Shown: in pieces, positions 7,965-16,221 of the stretch
Layout: every line of letters starts with the position of its first letter
Numbering within the stretch: the stretch's first letter is position 1
Source: Marispirochaeta sp964554875
GTDB taxonomy: Bacteria; Spirochaetota; Spirochaetia; JC444; Marispirochaetaceae
NCBI GenBank assembly: GCA_964554875.1
Contig: CAZKQJ010000006.1
Span: 1-64,000, forward strand
Reading direction: 5' to 3'
Length of the DNA stretch: 64,000 bases
Position numbers and translations under genes: made by a program
Notes under the pieces: generated by a model
Database searches by the model: none
What the model was told of the DNA's origin: nothing
The model's input: the letters and a program-made list of their open reading frames with translations, nothing else

Positions 7965-9464
7965 TCAAATGTCATGGGGATGCAATCCATCATCCCCTTC
8001 AGCATACAATAAAAGCAGCTGTCTTGCATACTTACTGTAGGTTCTAAACGTCTTTTCGTAGTTTTCCCGGTTTTCGACCTCAGGTACGTACGTTGTTCCG
8101 GCAAAACCGCCCGCTTTTTTCCCAAGCCCCAGAGTATGCAGACCAAATAAGGCAGCACCATAGGATGAATCGATATCTTTCATTGCCAGGAGTTTCCTGT
8201 TCATAAGCGTACTGAGAATCTGCATGAGCACAATGTCGGAACCTCCACCACCCACTACACCAATCGTTTCCGGCAAATCACCGCCTTCGCCGAGGGCAAG
8301 CAGCGCATCGTATAACGAACAGGCGACCCCCTCTAAAACAGCCCTGGCAAAATGTGCCTTTCTGTGACGAAACGACACACCTGAGAATGTTCCCCTCAAG
8401 TCCGAATTCCAGTAGGGAGTCCGTTCACCGGACAGGTAGGGATGAAATATAAGTCCCTCACATCCCGGAGGAGCCTGATCTGCCAGGGTATCGAAAGCGA
8501 CATATCCCTCCGGAGTTCGGGGGAATCCCTCCGTTTCCACTGCCCATGCTATGGAGGAACCAGCAGAATTCGTCCCCGCCTGTGAGTACCAGAGATTGTC
8601 AATAAGATATGGATACGTCAGCAGCCCGCCGACCGGGTTCGGTGTTTGCTTGATAACATGAATTCCCCCGGCAGTTCCTATCCGTACAACATAGTCCCCT
8701 GGTTGGCGAGCTCCTGCTCCATAGGTTTCCATGGCACTGTCCAGAGCTCCACACAAAACAGGGATTCCGGAAGGCAACCCGAGCAGTCGCGCTCCATTGT
8801 TGTTTAATGTTCCAGAAATTCCACCCGCCGGGAGAATCTCCGGCAGCAATGAAATATCGAGCGACGCCATCGCTGCAAGTTCTTCAGACCAGGTTCCAGT
8901 TCCTGCATTGCAGAGCAGGGAAGAAACTGCTGTAGAGAAATCACTAGTCCAGTTTCCGGTTAGATGATATACAAGGAAATCCTTTGAAAAACTGATATGG
9001 CGTATTTCCCCCCATATTTCCGGGTAATGCCTCTTTATCCACAGAAAATGGGGTAATGTCCACGTAGTTGAGACTTTATTGTTTGTCTGTTCGAAAATCA
9101 AATTTCTATTCAGACGATCAAGTTCCGCAACTTCTTGTGCAGACCGCTGGTCGCTCCAGATAATAGCGCGTCGCAGGCTTTTTCCAGCATTGTCGGTAAG
9201 TACTCCTATGTGCGCTGCGCTGGTTGGAACAATAGCAGCGATAGCATGTGGATCTATTTTACAGGAACCCAGCATTTTTCCCGCCGCCTCAGATACAGCA
9301 ACAAGCCAATCTTCAGGATCCTGTTCGGCCCATCCTGTTTTTTCTGAATAGGTGTGGTATCCGGCAGAGGCTGTAGCAGCAACAGAACCTGAAGAATCGA
9401 CAACTGATAGTTTACAGGAACTCGTTCCTAAATCAATGCTTAGAACATACTCAGTACTTTTCAT
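7965..9464 (-). CDS. FGGY-family carbohydrate kinase
   Basis: Kinase of 499 aa in the FGGY family (xylulokinase/gluconokinase group). The N terminus has the phosphate-binding DLGTSSCKLSVVD. The C-terminal ATPase lobe has GVVGGGGSDIVLMQIL. It should phosphorylate the sugar or sugar acid imported by the adjacent TRAP system; the exact sugar cannot be assigned. An upstream in-frame ATG at 9503 would overlap the aldolase gene by 32 bp. The ATG at 9464, 7 nt after the aldolase stop, fits operon spacing and the family start. Confidence 0.88.
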   Translation of the reverse strand: MKSTEYVLSIDLGTSSCKLSVVDSSGSVAATASAGYHTYSEKTGWAEQDPEDWLVAVSEAAGKMLGSCKIDPHAIAAIVPTSAAHIGVLTDNAGKSLRRAIIWSDQRSAQEVAELDRLNRNLIFEQTNNKVSTTWTLPHFLWIKRHYPEIWGEIRHISFSKDFLVYHLTGNWTSDFSTAVSSLLCNAGTGTWSEELAAMASLDISLLPEILPAGGISGTLNNNGARLLGLPSGIPVLCGALDSAMETYGAGARQPGDYVVRIGTAGGIHVIKQTPNPVGGLLTYPYLIDNLWYSQAGTNSAGSSIAWAVETEGFPRTPEGYVAFDTLADQAPPGCEGLIFHPYLSGERTPYWNSDLRGTFSGVSFRHRKAHFARAVLEGVACSLYDALLALGEGGDLPETIGVVGGGGSDIVLMQILSTLMNRKLLAMKDIDSSYGAALFGLHTLGLGKKAGGFAGTTYVPEVENRENYEKTFRTYSKYARQLLLLYAEGDDGLHPHDI

Positions 9465-9471
9465 AACCGTC

Positions 9472-10221
9472 TCATTCTTCAATGTATTCCCGCTGGTACT
9501 CATTCAGAGCGTTGTTCATCAGTCCCATATCATGAGACAAGAGGAAGAAATCCATCCCCGCAGCTCTCCACTTTTTCATATCCTGAGGGGAACCTACACT
9601 GAGTCCTATTGCAACATTATTTTTTTTTGCAATTTCACTTACTCTGCTTACCACAGAATCAAACTCTGATTCGGTATTCGACATCTTCATTGAATACCTC
9701 AAATCTCCGCCGCCAACAAGACAACCGGTTATTCCCGGAACGGAGAGAATTTCCTCGGCTTTTTCTGCGGACGATACTGTTTCAATCATTAATATCACGT
9801 TTATGTTTTCGTTTATCATTTCATAGTAATCATCTCCATAGAATACAGCTGCAGGGCTACTCTTGGAACGTTTACCTAACGGTGCATAATATGCTGACTC
9901 AACTGCCCGAATAGCCTCTTTCCTGCTTTCGATCATCGGCACGATAATTCCAGTTGCTCCAGCATCCAGAAGGTTGTTAATGGACCCAGGACTGTTTTCA
10001 GCCACCCTGCCGAAGGGGACAGGACCTGTTGAGCGGGCAAGACTGCGGATCGCCCCGGTTGCACTCTCCTTATCAAAATGGCTGTGCTGCAGATCGACCA
10101 TCGCAAAATCAAAACGTGATCGGCCAACCATTTCTGCGATCCGAACGCTTCCAAGACATACGCCAAAACCCAAGACAGGCTTCTCCCCAGCCAACTTTAA
10201 TCCTCGAATTGTTTCATTCAT
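9472..10221 (-). CDS. HpcH/HpaI-family aldolase
   Basis: Protein of 249 aa in the HpcH/HpaI (2-dehydro-3-deoxy sugar acid) aldolase family. These class II enzymes use a divalent metal to split a 2-keto-3-deoxy acid into pyruvate and an aldehyde. Visible family blocks are FAMVDLQHSHFD, ATGIIVPMIESRKEA and NVILMIETVSSAEKAEEIL; the Glu of MIET and an Asp in GGGDLRYS are likely metal ligands. With the TRAP transporter and FGGY kinase it suggests catabolism of a sugar acid. It lies between the DctM and kinase genes on the same strand. Confidence 0.88.
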   Translation of the reverse strand: MNETIRGLKLAGEKPVLGFGVCLGSVRIAEMVGRSRFDFAMVDLQHSHFDKESATGAIRSLARSTGPVPFGRVAENSPGSINNLLDAGATGIIVPMIESRKEAIRAVESAYYAPLGKRSKSSPAAVFYGDDYYEMINENINVILMIETVSSAEKAEEILSVPGITGCLVGGGDLRYSMKMSNTESEFDSVVSRVSEIAKKNNVAIGLSVGSPQDMKKWRAAGMDFFLLSHDMGLMNNALNEYQREYIEE

Positions 10222-10251
10222 GGTGAGTACACATCTCCTTTCCCTTTTATC

Positions 10252-11544
10252 TCATCCGAAAAGTGCATTTGGGATTGCGAGCACGCTTTGCGGTATAGCA
10301 ATTATCAATGCAAGCGCAATAAACAGCACAACTATCATCGGCCACAGCTCCCTGAGAGTAGATTCATAGTTGAGCTTTTTAATCCCGCAAACAGTCATAA
10401 GCACAACTCCGACTGGCGGGGTAGTATTACCGATCATTGCATTTATTACAATAATCACACCAAAGTGGATCGGGTCCATTCCTGATGCGACAACAAGAGG
10501 AAGAACCATAGGAACAAACAACATGATATTAACCGTCGGATCAGACAGGGCACCCAGGAAAATGAATAGCAAATTTATACTGAGTATGATTAGATATTTA
10601 TTATCCCCTGCAAAAGTTGTCATAAAATGAAAAATATAATCCTGAAGGTTTTCAGCGGTCATTACAAAACTGAAGACCTTCGCCGCCGGAAGAACCAGCA
10701 GGATTGAACCGCAGGTAATTACAACGCTTTTCAAACTTTGCATAAATCCGTCAAACTGCATGGTCCTGTACAGAAAAACTCCCAAAATCAGTGAATATAC
10801 CACAGCTATTGCCGAGGCCTCTGTCGTAGTAACAATCCCGAGGTAAATCCCACCGAGCAGTATCACCGGGGTAAACAAGGGAAGAATCCCCTGGATGAAT
10901 GCAACCAGCAGATCCTGCAGATATGTCCTGACAGCTACAATTTTCCGTTTCGGGTAATGCCGTCTGAGCGAAACCAGGAAAACATAGACCATCAGCACAA
11001 GTCCGATGATGACGCCGGGGATTAATCCACCGAAAAACAGACGACCTACGGATACATTGGCAACCATTGCATAAACGACCATAGGAATACTGGGAGGAAT
11101 TATTGGTCCGACTGTTGATGAGGCAATTGTAATCGCTGCACTGAACTCTTTATCGAAGCCTTCTTCGACCATTGCCTCATAATTCAGGTTTCCTATTCCG
11201 CCAACATCCGCTACTGCTGATCCGGACATACCAGCGAACAGGATGCTGGTTGCAATGTTTACATGCCCCAGACCTCCCGGAATATATCCGACAAGCGCCT
11301 TGCAGAAATTAAATATCCTGTTCGCAACTGAGGTTCTATTCATAATTTCAGCAGTTAGAATAAACATCGGTATAGCAATCAGCACAAAATTATCAAGCCC
11401 GGAGAACATCTGCATTGCCATAAAACCAAGATCCATCCCTTTCAATCCGATATAAACGAAAGAAGAAGTTATCATTGCAATACTGATAGGCATGCCAAAA
11501 AGGAAAAGGATAAAAAAGGAAATAATAAACACAGTAAGCAGCAT
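10252..11544 (-). CDS. TRAP transporter large permease (DctM)
   Basis: Integral membrane subunit of 430 aa with about 12 hydrophobic segments. DctM signatures include AGMSGSAVADVGGIGNLNYEAM and STVGPIIPPSIPMVVYA. It forms the sodium-coupled translocation channel with the DctQ subunit. It follows dctQ by 11 nt and is followed by the aldolase gene after 30 nt. Confidence 0.94.
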   Translation of the reverse strand: MLLTVFIISFFILFLFGMPISIAMITSSFVYIGLKGMDLGFMAMQMFSGLDNFVLIAIPMFILTAEIMNRTSVANRIFNFCKALVGYIPGGLGHVNIATSILFAGMSGSAVADVGGIGNLNYEAMVEEGFDKEFSAAITIASSTVGPIIPPSIPMVVYAMVANVSVGRLFFGGLIPGVIIGLVLMVYVFLVSLRRHYPKRKIVAVRTYLQDLLVAFIQGILPLFTPVILLGGIYLGIVTTTEASAIAVVYSLILGVFLYRTMQFDGFMQSLKSVVITCGSILLVLPAAKVFSFVMTAENLQDYIFHFMTTFAGDNKYLIILSINLLFIFLGALSDPTVNIMLFVPMVLPLVVASGMDPIHFGVIIVINAMIGNTTPPVGVVLMTVCGIKKLNYESTLRELWPMIVVLFIALALIIAIPQSVLAIPNALFG

Positions 11545-11555
11545 ATCTTCCTCCG

Positions 11556-12089
11556 TTACCTTTCAAGCATTTGTTTTGAGATTTTCCGGCTGCTCATCTC
11601 TTCATGAAGGCGATTAAGGTCCAGAAAAATATTGCTGATCACATGTAGAGCCATGAGGGAAAAAGCTATTGGAATAATCAGATAGACATACTTGAGTGGG
11701 ACCCTGAGCATGTTTGATCTTCTGAGGTTCTTTAAGATGCCAAAGGACGGTGCAATATACCATAGAAAAACAAGCAGCATTATTACATTCATTATCAGAT
11801 GAACTATATTCCTGATTCGTTTGGGCAACCGTTGTTCAATCGCCGTAACACGCACATGATTATCTTCTCCCATTACATAAGCGGAAGCAAGGAAACTCAT
11901 CCAGATAAAAAGGTAATTACTAAGTTCATCAGACCAGGCAAATGGTTTGAACAGAACATAGCGAAAGATAATATTCAGCACGATCACCGTCAGCATGACT
12001 GCAAGGCAGAACATGCCTGCAACAAGTTCTATTTTCTGCAGCAAGCGAGAAATCTTCAACGACAGCTGCAATACCCTCTTTTGCGTCAT
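11556..12089 (-). CDS. TRAP transporter small permease (DctQ)
   Basis: Protein of 177 aa with four transmembrane helices. The conserved pattern FKPFAWSDELSNYLFIWMSF includes the Trp-Ser-x-Glu motif of DctQ, and YVMGEDNHVRV follows as expected. It supports and pairs with the large permease. It lies between the binding-protein and DctM genes in the usual order. A weak hairpin at 12119-12139 in the 72-nt gap after dctP may favour higher DctP expression. Confidence 0.9.
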   Translation of the reverse strand: MTQKRVLQLSLKISRLLQKIELVAGMFCLAVMLTVIVLNIIFRYVLFKPFAWSDELSNYLFIWMSFLASAYVMGEDNHVRVTAIEQRLPKRIRNIVHLIMNVIMLLVFLWYIAPSFGILKNLRRSNMLRVPLKYVYLIIPIAFSLMALHVISNIFLDLNRLHEEMSSRKISKQMLER

Positions 12090-12161
12090 TTTTGCTCCAG
12101 TTCTTTTATATATCGCTCCTCCCGCCCTTCATGGACGGGAAGAACATCAATAAATCAAGTC

Positions 12162-13160
12162 TTAATCGGGAATGGACTGAATATCATTGTACAGGTCTAC
12201 CCACTCGGGATTTCTTTTTAGAACCAGGGGAACTCTGTCCATAAAAGGTCTGGTATTGATATCATCGATGATGGTCATGCCATAGGATTTCACCTGATCC
12301 ATCAGGGCATTCTCGTTATTCTGTACAATCTCATCTATCCGGTTTGCCTCAAAGGTAAAAACCTCTTCTATGATTTTCTGATCTTCCGGAGAGAGAGAGT
12401 TCCAGGTCGATTCGGCCATGATGGTTCCTGCTACTGCAAGCATATGCCTGGTGAGCATGAGATACTTCTGGACTTCATAAAATTTCATGGTAACAATCTG
12501 TGTGAGTGGATTTTCCTGGGCATCAACCACCCCCGTCTGCAGCCCCATGTACACATCACCGATGGGCAGAGAGGTTCCCACTGCATTGAAAATAGTGGCT
12601 ATCTCGTTATAGGGAGGAAAGTTTACAACCCGCAGTTTGAGCCTGTTGAAGTCATCGAGCTTAACCAGAGGCTTGTTTCCGGTTACATTCCTGAACCCGA
12701 AGTTATAATGGTCAAGCTGTCTTACTCCAACAGCCTCACCAATCTCTTTCTTCAGATTTTTATAAAGCTGACTTTCTTTGAAATTATTCCAGTGAGCGTA
12801 ACTCCTGAAGACATACGGTCCGAGAAGGACACCGGATTTCGGCAGATATTCCGAGGCACTGTCCAGGGGTGCCATATCCAGCTGCCCCATGATAACAGCC
12901 TGAACAGCATCGTTATAATTTGCATATGTACCGTTCGGGTAGATATTAAGCTCCAGTCGACCTCCCGATTTCTCCTTCAGCAGATCATTTGCTTCCAGCA
13001 GTGCAACATGCACTGGATGATCTGTAGCGAAAACATGCGCATACGACAGAACACGTTTTTCTGTTCCACCACTTTCACCTTTACCTCCGGCATACAGTGT
13101 CCCGGCAATAAGAAAACATACCAATACTAAACCCAGAATCCTCGTGATTGGATTTCTCAT
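12162..13160 (-). CDS. TRAP transporter solute-binding protein (DctP)
   Basis: Periplasmic binding protein of 332 aa. The leader (MRNPITRILGLVLVCFLIAG) and the following AGGKGESGG resemble exported spirochaete proteins. DctP family blocks are present: AHVFATDHPVH, LNIYPNGTYAN, FGFRNVTGNKP, LKLRVVNFPPY, with the arginine that usually contacts a carboxylate, and QENPLTQIVTMKFYEVQKYL. The ligand is likely a sugar acid, judged from the aldolase and kinase in the same operon. AGGAGGTTTT lies just before the ATG. It is the first gene of a six-gene operon ending in the GntR regulator. Confidence 0.92.
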   Translation of the reverse strand: MRNPITRILGLVLVCFLIAGTLYAGGKGESGGTEKRVLSYAHVFATDHPVHVALLEANDLLKEKSGGRLELNIYPNGTYANYNDAVQAVIMGQLDMAPLDSASEYLPKSGVLLGPYVFRSYAHWNNFKESQLYKNLKKEIGEAVGVRQLDHYNFGFRNVTGNKPLVKLDDFNRLKLRVVNFPPYNEIATIFNAVGTSLPIGDVYMGLQTGVVDAQENPLTQIVTMKFYEVQKYLMLTRHMLAVAGTIMAESTWNSLSPEDQKIIEEVFTFEANRIDEIVQNNENALMDQVKSYGMTIIDDINTRPFMDRVPLVLKRNPEWVDLYNDIQSIPD

Positions 13161-13182
13161 AAAACCTCCTGAATTGTCTAGG

Positions 13183-13345
13183 AATATCAGCTGATATTGA
13201 AATCATAGATCATAACCAGTTATTTGTCAACAAATTTAAATCATTAGTAAATGTATATAATGCAAGATATTATCTGTTTTCCTATATTTGTAGAACAAAT
13301 ATATATTACACTTAATATAGATTATACTCTTATTTGTCGACATAT
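13183..13345 (-). promoter_or_regulatory. Operator cluster upstream of TRAP operon
   Basis: An AT-rich region with three related palindromes: ATTTGT-CA-ACAAAT (13222-13235), TATATTTGT-AGA-ACAAATATA (13283-13303, perfect 9-bp arms) and ATTTGT-CG-ACATAT (13332-13345, one mismatch). They fit the TNGT-N-ACNA pattern often bound by FadR-type GntR proteins, one of which is encoded by this operon. A separate perfect 16-bp palindrome, AATATCAG/CTGATATT, lies at 13183-13198 just before the dctP ribosome site. Confidence 0.55.
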
Positions 13346-13454
13346 GAATTGCATTTTTCCGATAGTAAAACCTTGAGCATTTTTTACTCAAAGAGATCAG
13401 TCCGAGCATGACAAATAAAATAGCCGTACAATCGTGATATAAAGGGTATCTGGC

Positions 13455-13973
13455 GGAAGGAAAATAATGGCAGGTGTTCAGCCTCGCAGGCTGCCGACCG
13501 TCGGTGAGAACGTGCCCGAGATGTTAATCTGCATAAAAAATGCGGAGCTCTACCCTTTTCGTTCCCTGGAAGGTGTCGATATGCTCGACAATATTCCCGC
13601 CGGTAATGGGCTTCGTAAAACTCGGCCACCCGGTACCCGAATCATACTTGTCCGTCGAACTGAAAAGGGGCTCCCCCGATACTACATCCACGTAGATGCC
13701 TTCCTCGTGATTGTCCCAGTACTCGTTCCTGTACGGCGGCTCCGTACCGTTACCCCGGGCAACATCAAACTGCATCCCGCTAAGCTTCTACATTAATTCC
13801 TCATCCCCGGGTCTGACGTAGGCATTCCCGGCTGTTCCCGGAGGAGGCAGAACATCACCTGCAGCAGGGGCCATCATGGGATGCTCCCCGGTCTCCTGCG
13901 ACCCGGCCACCAGGACAGGAAAAACCGCGGCAGCGGCAATAATACCGGCAAGAATATATATTCGCATGTTCAT
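13455..13973 (-). pseudogene. msrB: Decayed exported MsrB
   Basis: One reading frame encodes a hydrophobic leader (MNMRIYILAGIIAAAAVF), the pre-domain motif YVRPGDEEL, and then a clear peptide-methionine (R)-S-oxide reductase: GTEPPYRNEYWDN, VDVVSGEPLFSS, DKYDSGTGWPSFTKP and HLGHVLTDG. The frame is broken by TAG at 13788-13790 and by TAA at 13524-13526, where families have Ser in ADSHLGHV. After DG the conserved GLRYCINSA region is degenerate; only one Cys is recognisable. Neither stop is UGA, so selenocysteine does not explain them. It follows the DipZ-like gene and was probably its secreted repair partner. The 3' limit is approximate. Confidence 0.82.
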
Positions 13974-13984
13974 GCATACTCCTT

Positions 13985-15697
13985 TTACCCGAAAGTAAAC
14001 GCATAAAATCTGAAATCACCATCAGCCTCAAGCCGCAGCAGCCGCTCTTCGGCTTCGTCAAACCCGGCCAGCCTGTAAAGACCGCTTTCAACGGGTTCAA
14101 TAACTGTCTTTTCATCTGCATCCACACTGACGCGCACACGTCCCCCCTGGGTAAGGGGTTCGATTACCACATAGATCATCTTTGAGTAGAACCCGAGCTC
14201 AATTGCACCCTCGCCGCTGATCTGTATCGAGTCGGCCCGGATCAGCCACTCCCCCTCCAGAGCCCATTCGCCGTTTCCCGGAACCCGGTCAATTGAGTAG
14301 CGCATGGATTCATTTCTTTTGAGCATATCTTCGGAGAGAAAGCCCTCTGCACGGCGGTACCCCAGATAGGTTTCAGCTGTTCTGCTGTGAAGGCCTTCCC
14401 AGGCCGATGCTTCCGCAGTTTTTTCAGGCCTCATTCCGGCTTCTGCAAGGAGACTCCGGATAACCTTTTCAGAATTTTCATACTCGCCTTCGCCGAAATG
14501 AAAATATCTGATGGTTCCTTCCGCATCGATGAAGAAATGGGCCGGCCAGTATCGGTTGTTATAGGCCCTCCACTGTCTGAAATCATTATCAAGGACAACC
14601 GGCCAGCTTATACCCAGGTCTTTCATTGCCCTGGCCACATTCTCAGGGTCCCGTTCGAAGGCAAACTCGGGGGAATGAACGCCTATAATCTCAAATCCCT
14701 GATCCGCATAGGCCTCATACCAGGCGCGCAGGTAGGGCACTGTCCGTACACAGTTCACGCAGCTGTAGGTCCAGAAATCCACGAGAACAACCTTTCCTCG
14801 GAGATCCTCCATCTTCAGGGGCCGGCTGTTGAACCATTCTCCCTGGGTAACGATTTCCGGCGCAATACCGAAATCCTCAAGAATGCCCTTCTCCGGCCGG
14901 TTTTCCAGACTCAAGGGCACAATCCCGCCGTCGGTTTCCATAGTCTCAGATTCCGGATCGGAACGCCTGTCCAGCGCTCGGCGTATAAACTCGGTGTTCT
15001 CGAAAGAGGTAAGGCCGCTGCCGTAATCCGGGAAAACATCCAGAACCATGGTCTGAAACCGCCGGTCCACACCCATGGCGATGGATATCCCGGCGACGAT
15101 CATTACGATGCCGAAAATCCTCTGAATCCTGCCGGTGTTCGCCACCAGCTTCGGAACACGATTCAGCAGCCTGCGTCCTCCGAGCATGACGCCGAACATC
15201 GGGACCGCAGTTCCGGCGGAATAGGCAAACACAATTACGACTGAACCGCCGTCCACCTGCTGACTAACCGCAAGACTGATTACCGAGGCCATTATCGGTC
15301 CGACACATGGAGTCCATAGCAGCCCGAGACTTCCGCCCACCAGCAGCCCCCCGCCGAATCCGCTGCGCTGCCTTCCCTGTTTCCTGTTGCTTACTCTCGA
15401 TACCAGAAGTTCAAAACGCTGCTGCAGCTGCGGAACGACAAGGACAGCGCCGAAAGTCAGTATCACGATTATCGCGACAATTCTCAGAACATCCGGCGGA
15501 ACACTCAGTGCCTGAACCAGACTTGACAGCAGAAGCGTAAACAGGCTGAAGCTGATTACGAACCCGGCAACAACTCCCAGGGGCCTGCTTTTTCCGCCCA
15601 TGCTGCCGGACAAGACAATCGGAAGAACCGGAAGTATGCATGGCGACAATATTGTAACAATGCCCGACAGAAAGGCGAAAAAAGCGAGTACCACCAT
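13985..15697 (-). CDS. DipZ-like fusion: CcdA membrane domain plus TlpA-type thioredoxin
   Basis: Protein of 570 aa. The N-terminal third is a CcdA/DsbD-like six-helix electron transporter with SPCILPVLPIVLSG in the first helix and LLWTPCVGPIMASVI further on, each bearing a redox Cys. A periplasmic TlpA/DipZ thioredoxin follows (VLVDFWTYSCVNCVRTVPYL, CxxC). The C-terminal ~150 residues form the beta-rich domain seen in DipZ proteins. It should carry cytosolic reducing power across the membrane to exported thiols. An upstream in-frame extension lacks membrane signal; the ATG at 15697 starts the first helix 2 nt after the upstream stop. The downstream gene encoded an exported MsrB, now broken. 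Confidence 0.9.
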   Translation of the reverse strand: MVVLAFFAFLSGIVTILSPCILPVLPIVLSGSMGGKSRPLGVVAGFVISFSLFTLLLSSLVQALSVPPDVLRIVAIIVILTFGAVLVVPQLQQRFELLVSRVSNRKQGRQRSGFGGGLLVGGSLGLLWTPCVGPIMASVISLAVSQQVDGGSVVIVFAYSAGTAVPMFGVMLGGRRLLNRVPKLVANTGRIQRIFGIVMIVAGISIAMGVDRRFQTMVLDVFPDYGSGLTSFENTEFIRRALDRRSDPESETMETDGGIVPLSLENRPEKGILEDFGIAPEIVTQGEWFNSRPLKMEDLRGKVVLVDFWTYSCVNCVRTVPYLRAWYEAYADQGFEIIGVHSPEFAFERDPENVARAMKDLGISWPVVLDNDFRQWRAYNNRYWPAHFFIDAEGTIRYFHFGEGEYENSEKVIRSLLAEAGMRPEKTAEASAWEGLHSRTAETYLGYRRAEGFLSEDMLKRNESMRYSIDRVPGNGEWALEGEWLIRADSIQISGEGAIELGFYSKMIYVVIEPLTQGGRVRVSVDADEKTVIEPVESGLYRLAGFDEAEERLLRLEADGDFRFYAFTFG

Positions 15698-15699
15698 CT

Positions 15700-16140
15700 T
15701 TACATTACCTTTACCTTGTTCAGGAACTCGGCTGTTCCGCCGCCGTTCCACTTGGTAACAGCATTTCCCTCGGGATCGATCTGTACAAAGGTATGCTGAT
15801 AGGTGACTCCGTATTTCTCCTGGAGATCATCCGAGCTGTCATAGTCCACATAAACCAGGTAGTAATCCCTGATTTCGGCCTCATTCGCCTCAAAATCTCT
15901 CACCGCTCCCCTGCAGCTGGGACACCAGCTTGCGTTAAAAAAAAGCACAGTCGGCTTCTCGGCAGCGAGCTCTTGAGCGTGATCCAGGGACATGAAATCA
16001 ACAATCGCATTGACCTCCGGCATCTCCATGGCTTCCATCATACCTCCTTCCATCGCATCGGCAGATTCGGACTGTCCTCCGCTGAATACCGGAAAGGATA
16101 CGATTATGAGTACAAGCGCAATTACTGTAAACACTCTCAT
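15700..16140 (-). CDS. Exported thioredoxin-fold protein
   Basis: Protein of 146 aa. A signal sequence (MRVFTVIALVLIIVSFPVF) is followed by GGQSES, typical of spirochaete exported proteins, and a low-complexity Met/Glu stretch. The thioredoxin fold has VLFFNASWCPSCRGAVRDF (CxxC active site), then YVDYDSSDDLQEKYGV and a cis-Pro-like segment YQHTFVQIDPEG. It is likely a periplasmic thiol reductase or a reductant donor working with the DipZ-like protein that starts 2 nt after its stop. AGGAGG precedes the start. Confidence 0.88.
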   Translation of the reverse strand: MRVFTVIALVLIIVSFPVFSGGQSESADAMEGGMMEAMEMPEVNAIVDFMSLDHAQELAAEKPTVLFFNASWCPSCRGAVRDFEANEAEIRDYYLVYVDYDSSDDLQEKYGVTYQHTFVQIDPEGNAVTKWNGGGTAEFLNKVKVM

Positions 16141-16221
16141 CTGTTTACCTCCTGTTTACGAAGGTAGGACCTGAACGTCACAGAAGTGTCACGGAAAAAG
16201 AAACTGTTTATAAATTGAGGA

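Noticed and set aside
13524..13790. In-frame stops in msrB as selenocysteine codons, since MsrB can be a selenoprotein and the host decodes UGA
   Set aside because: The stops are TAG and TAA, not TGA, and neither is at the catalytic Cys position.
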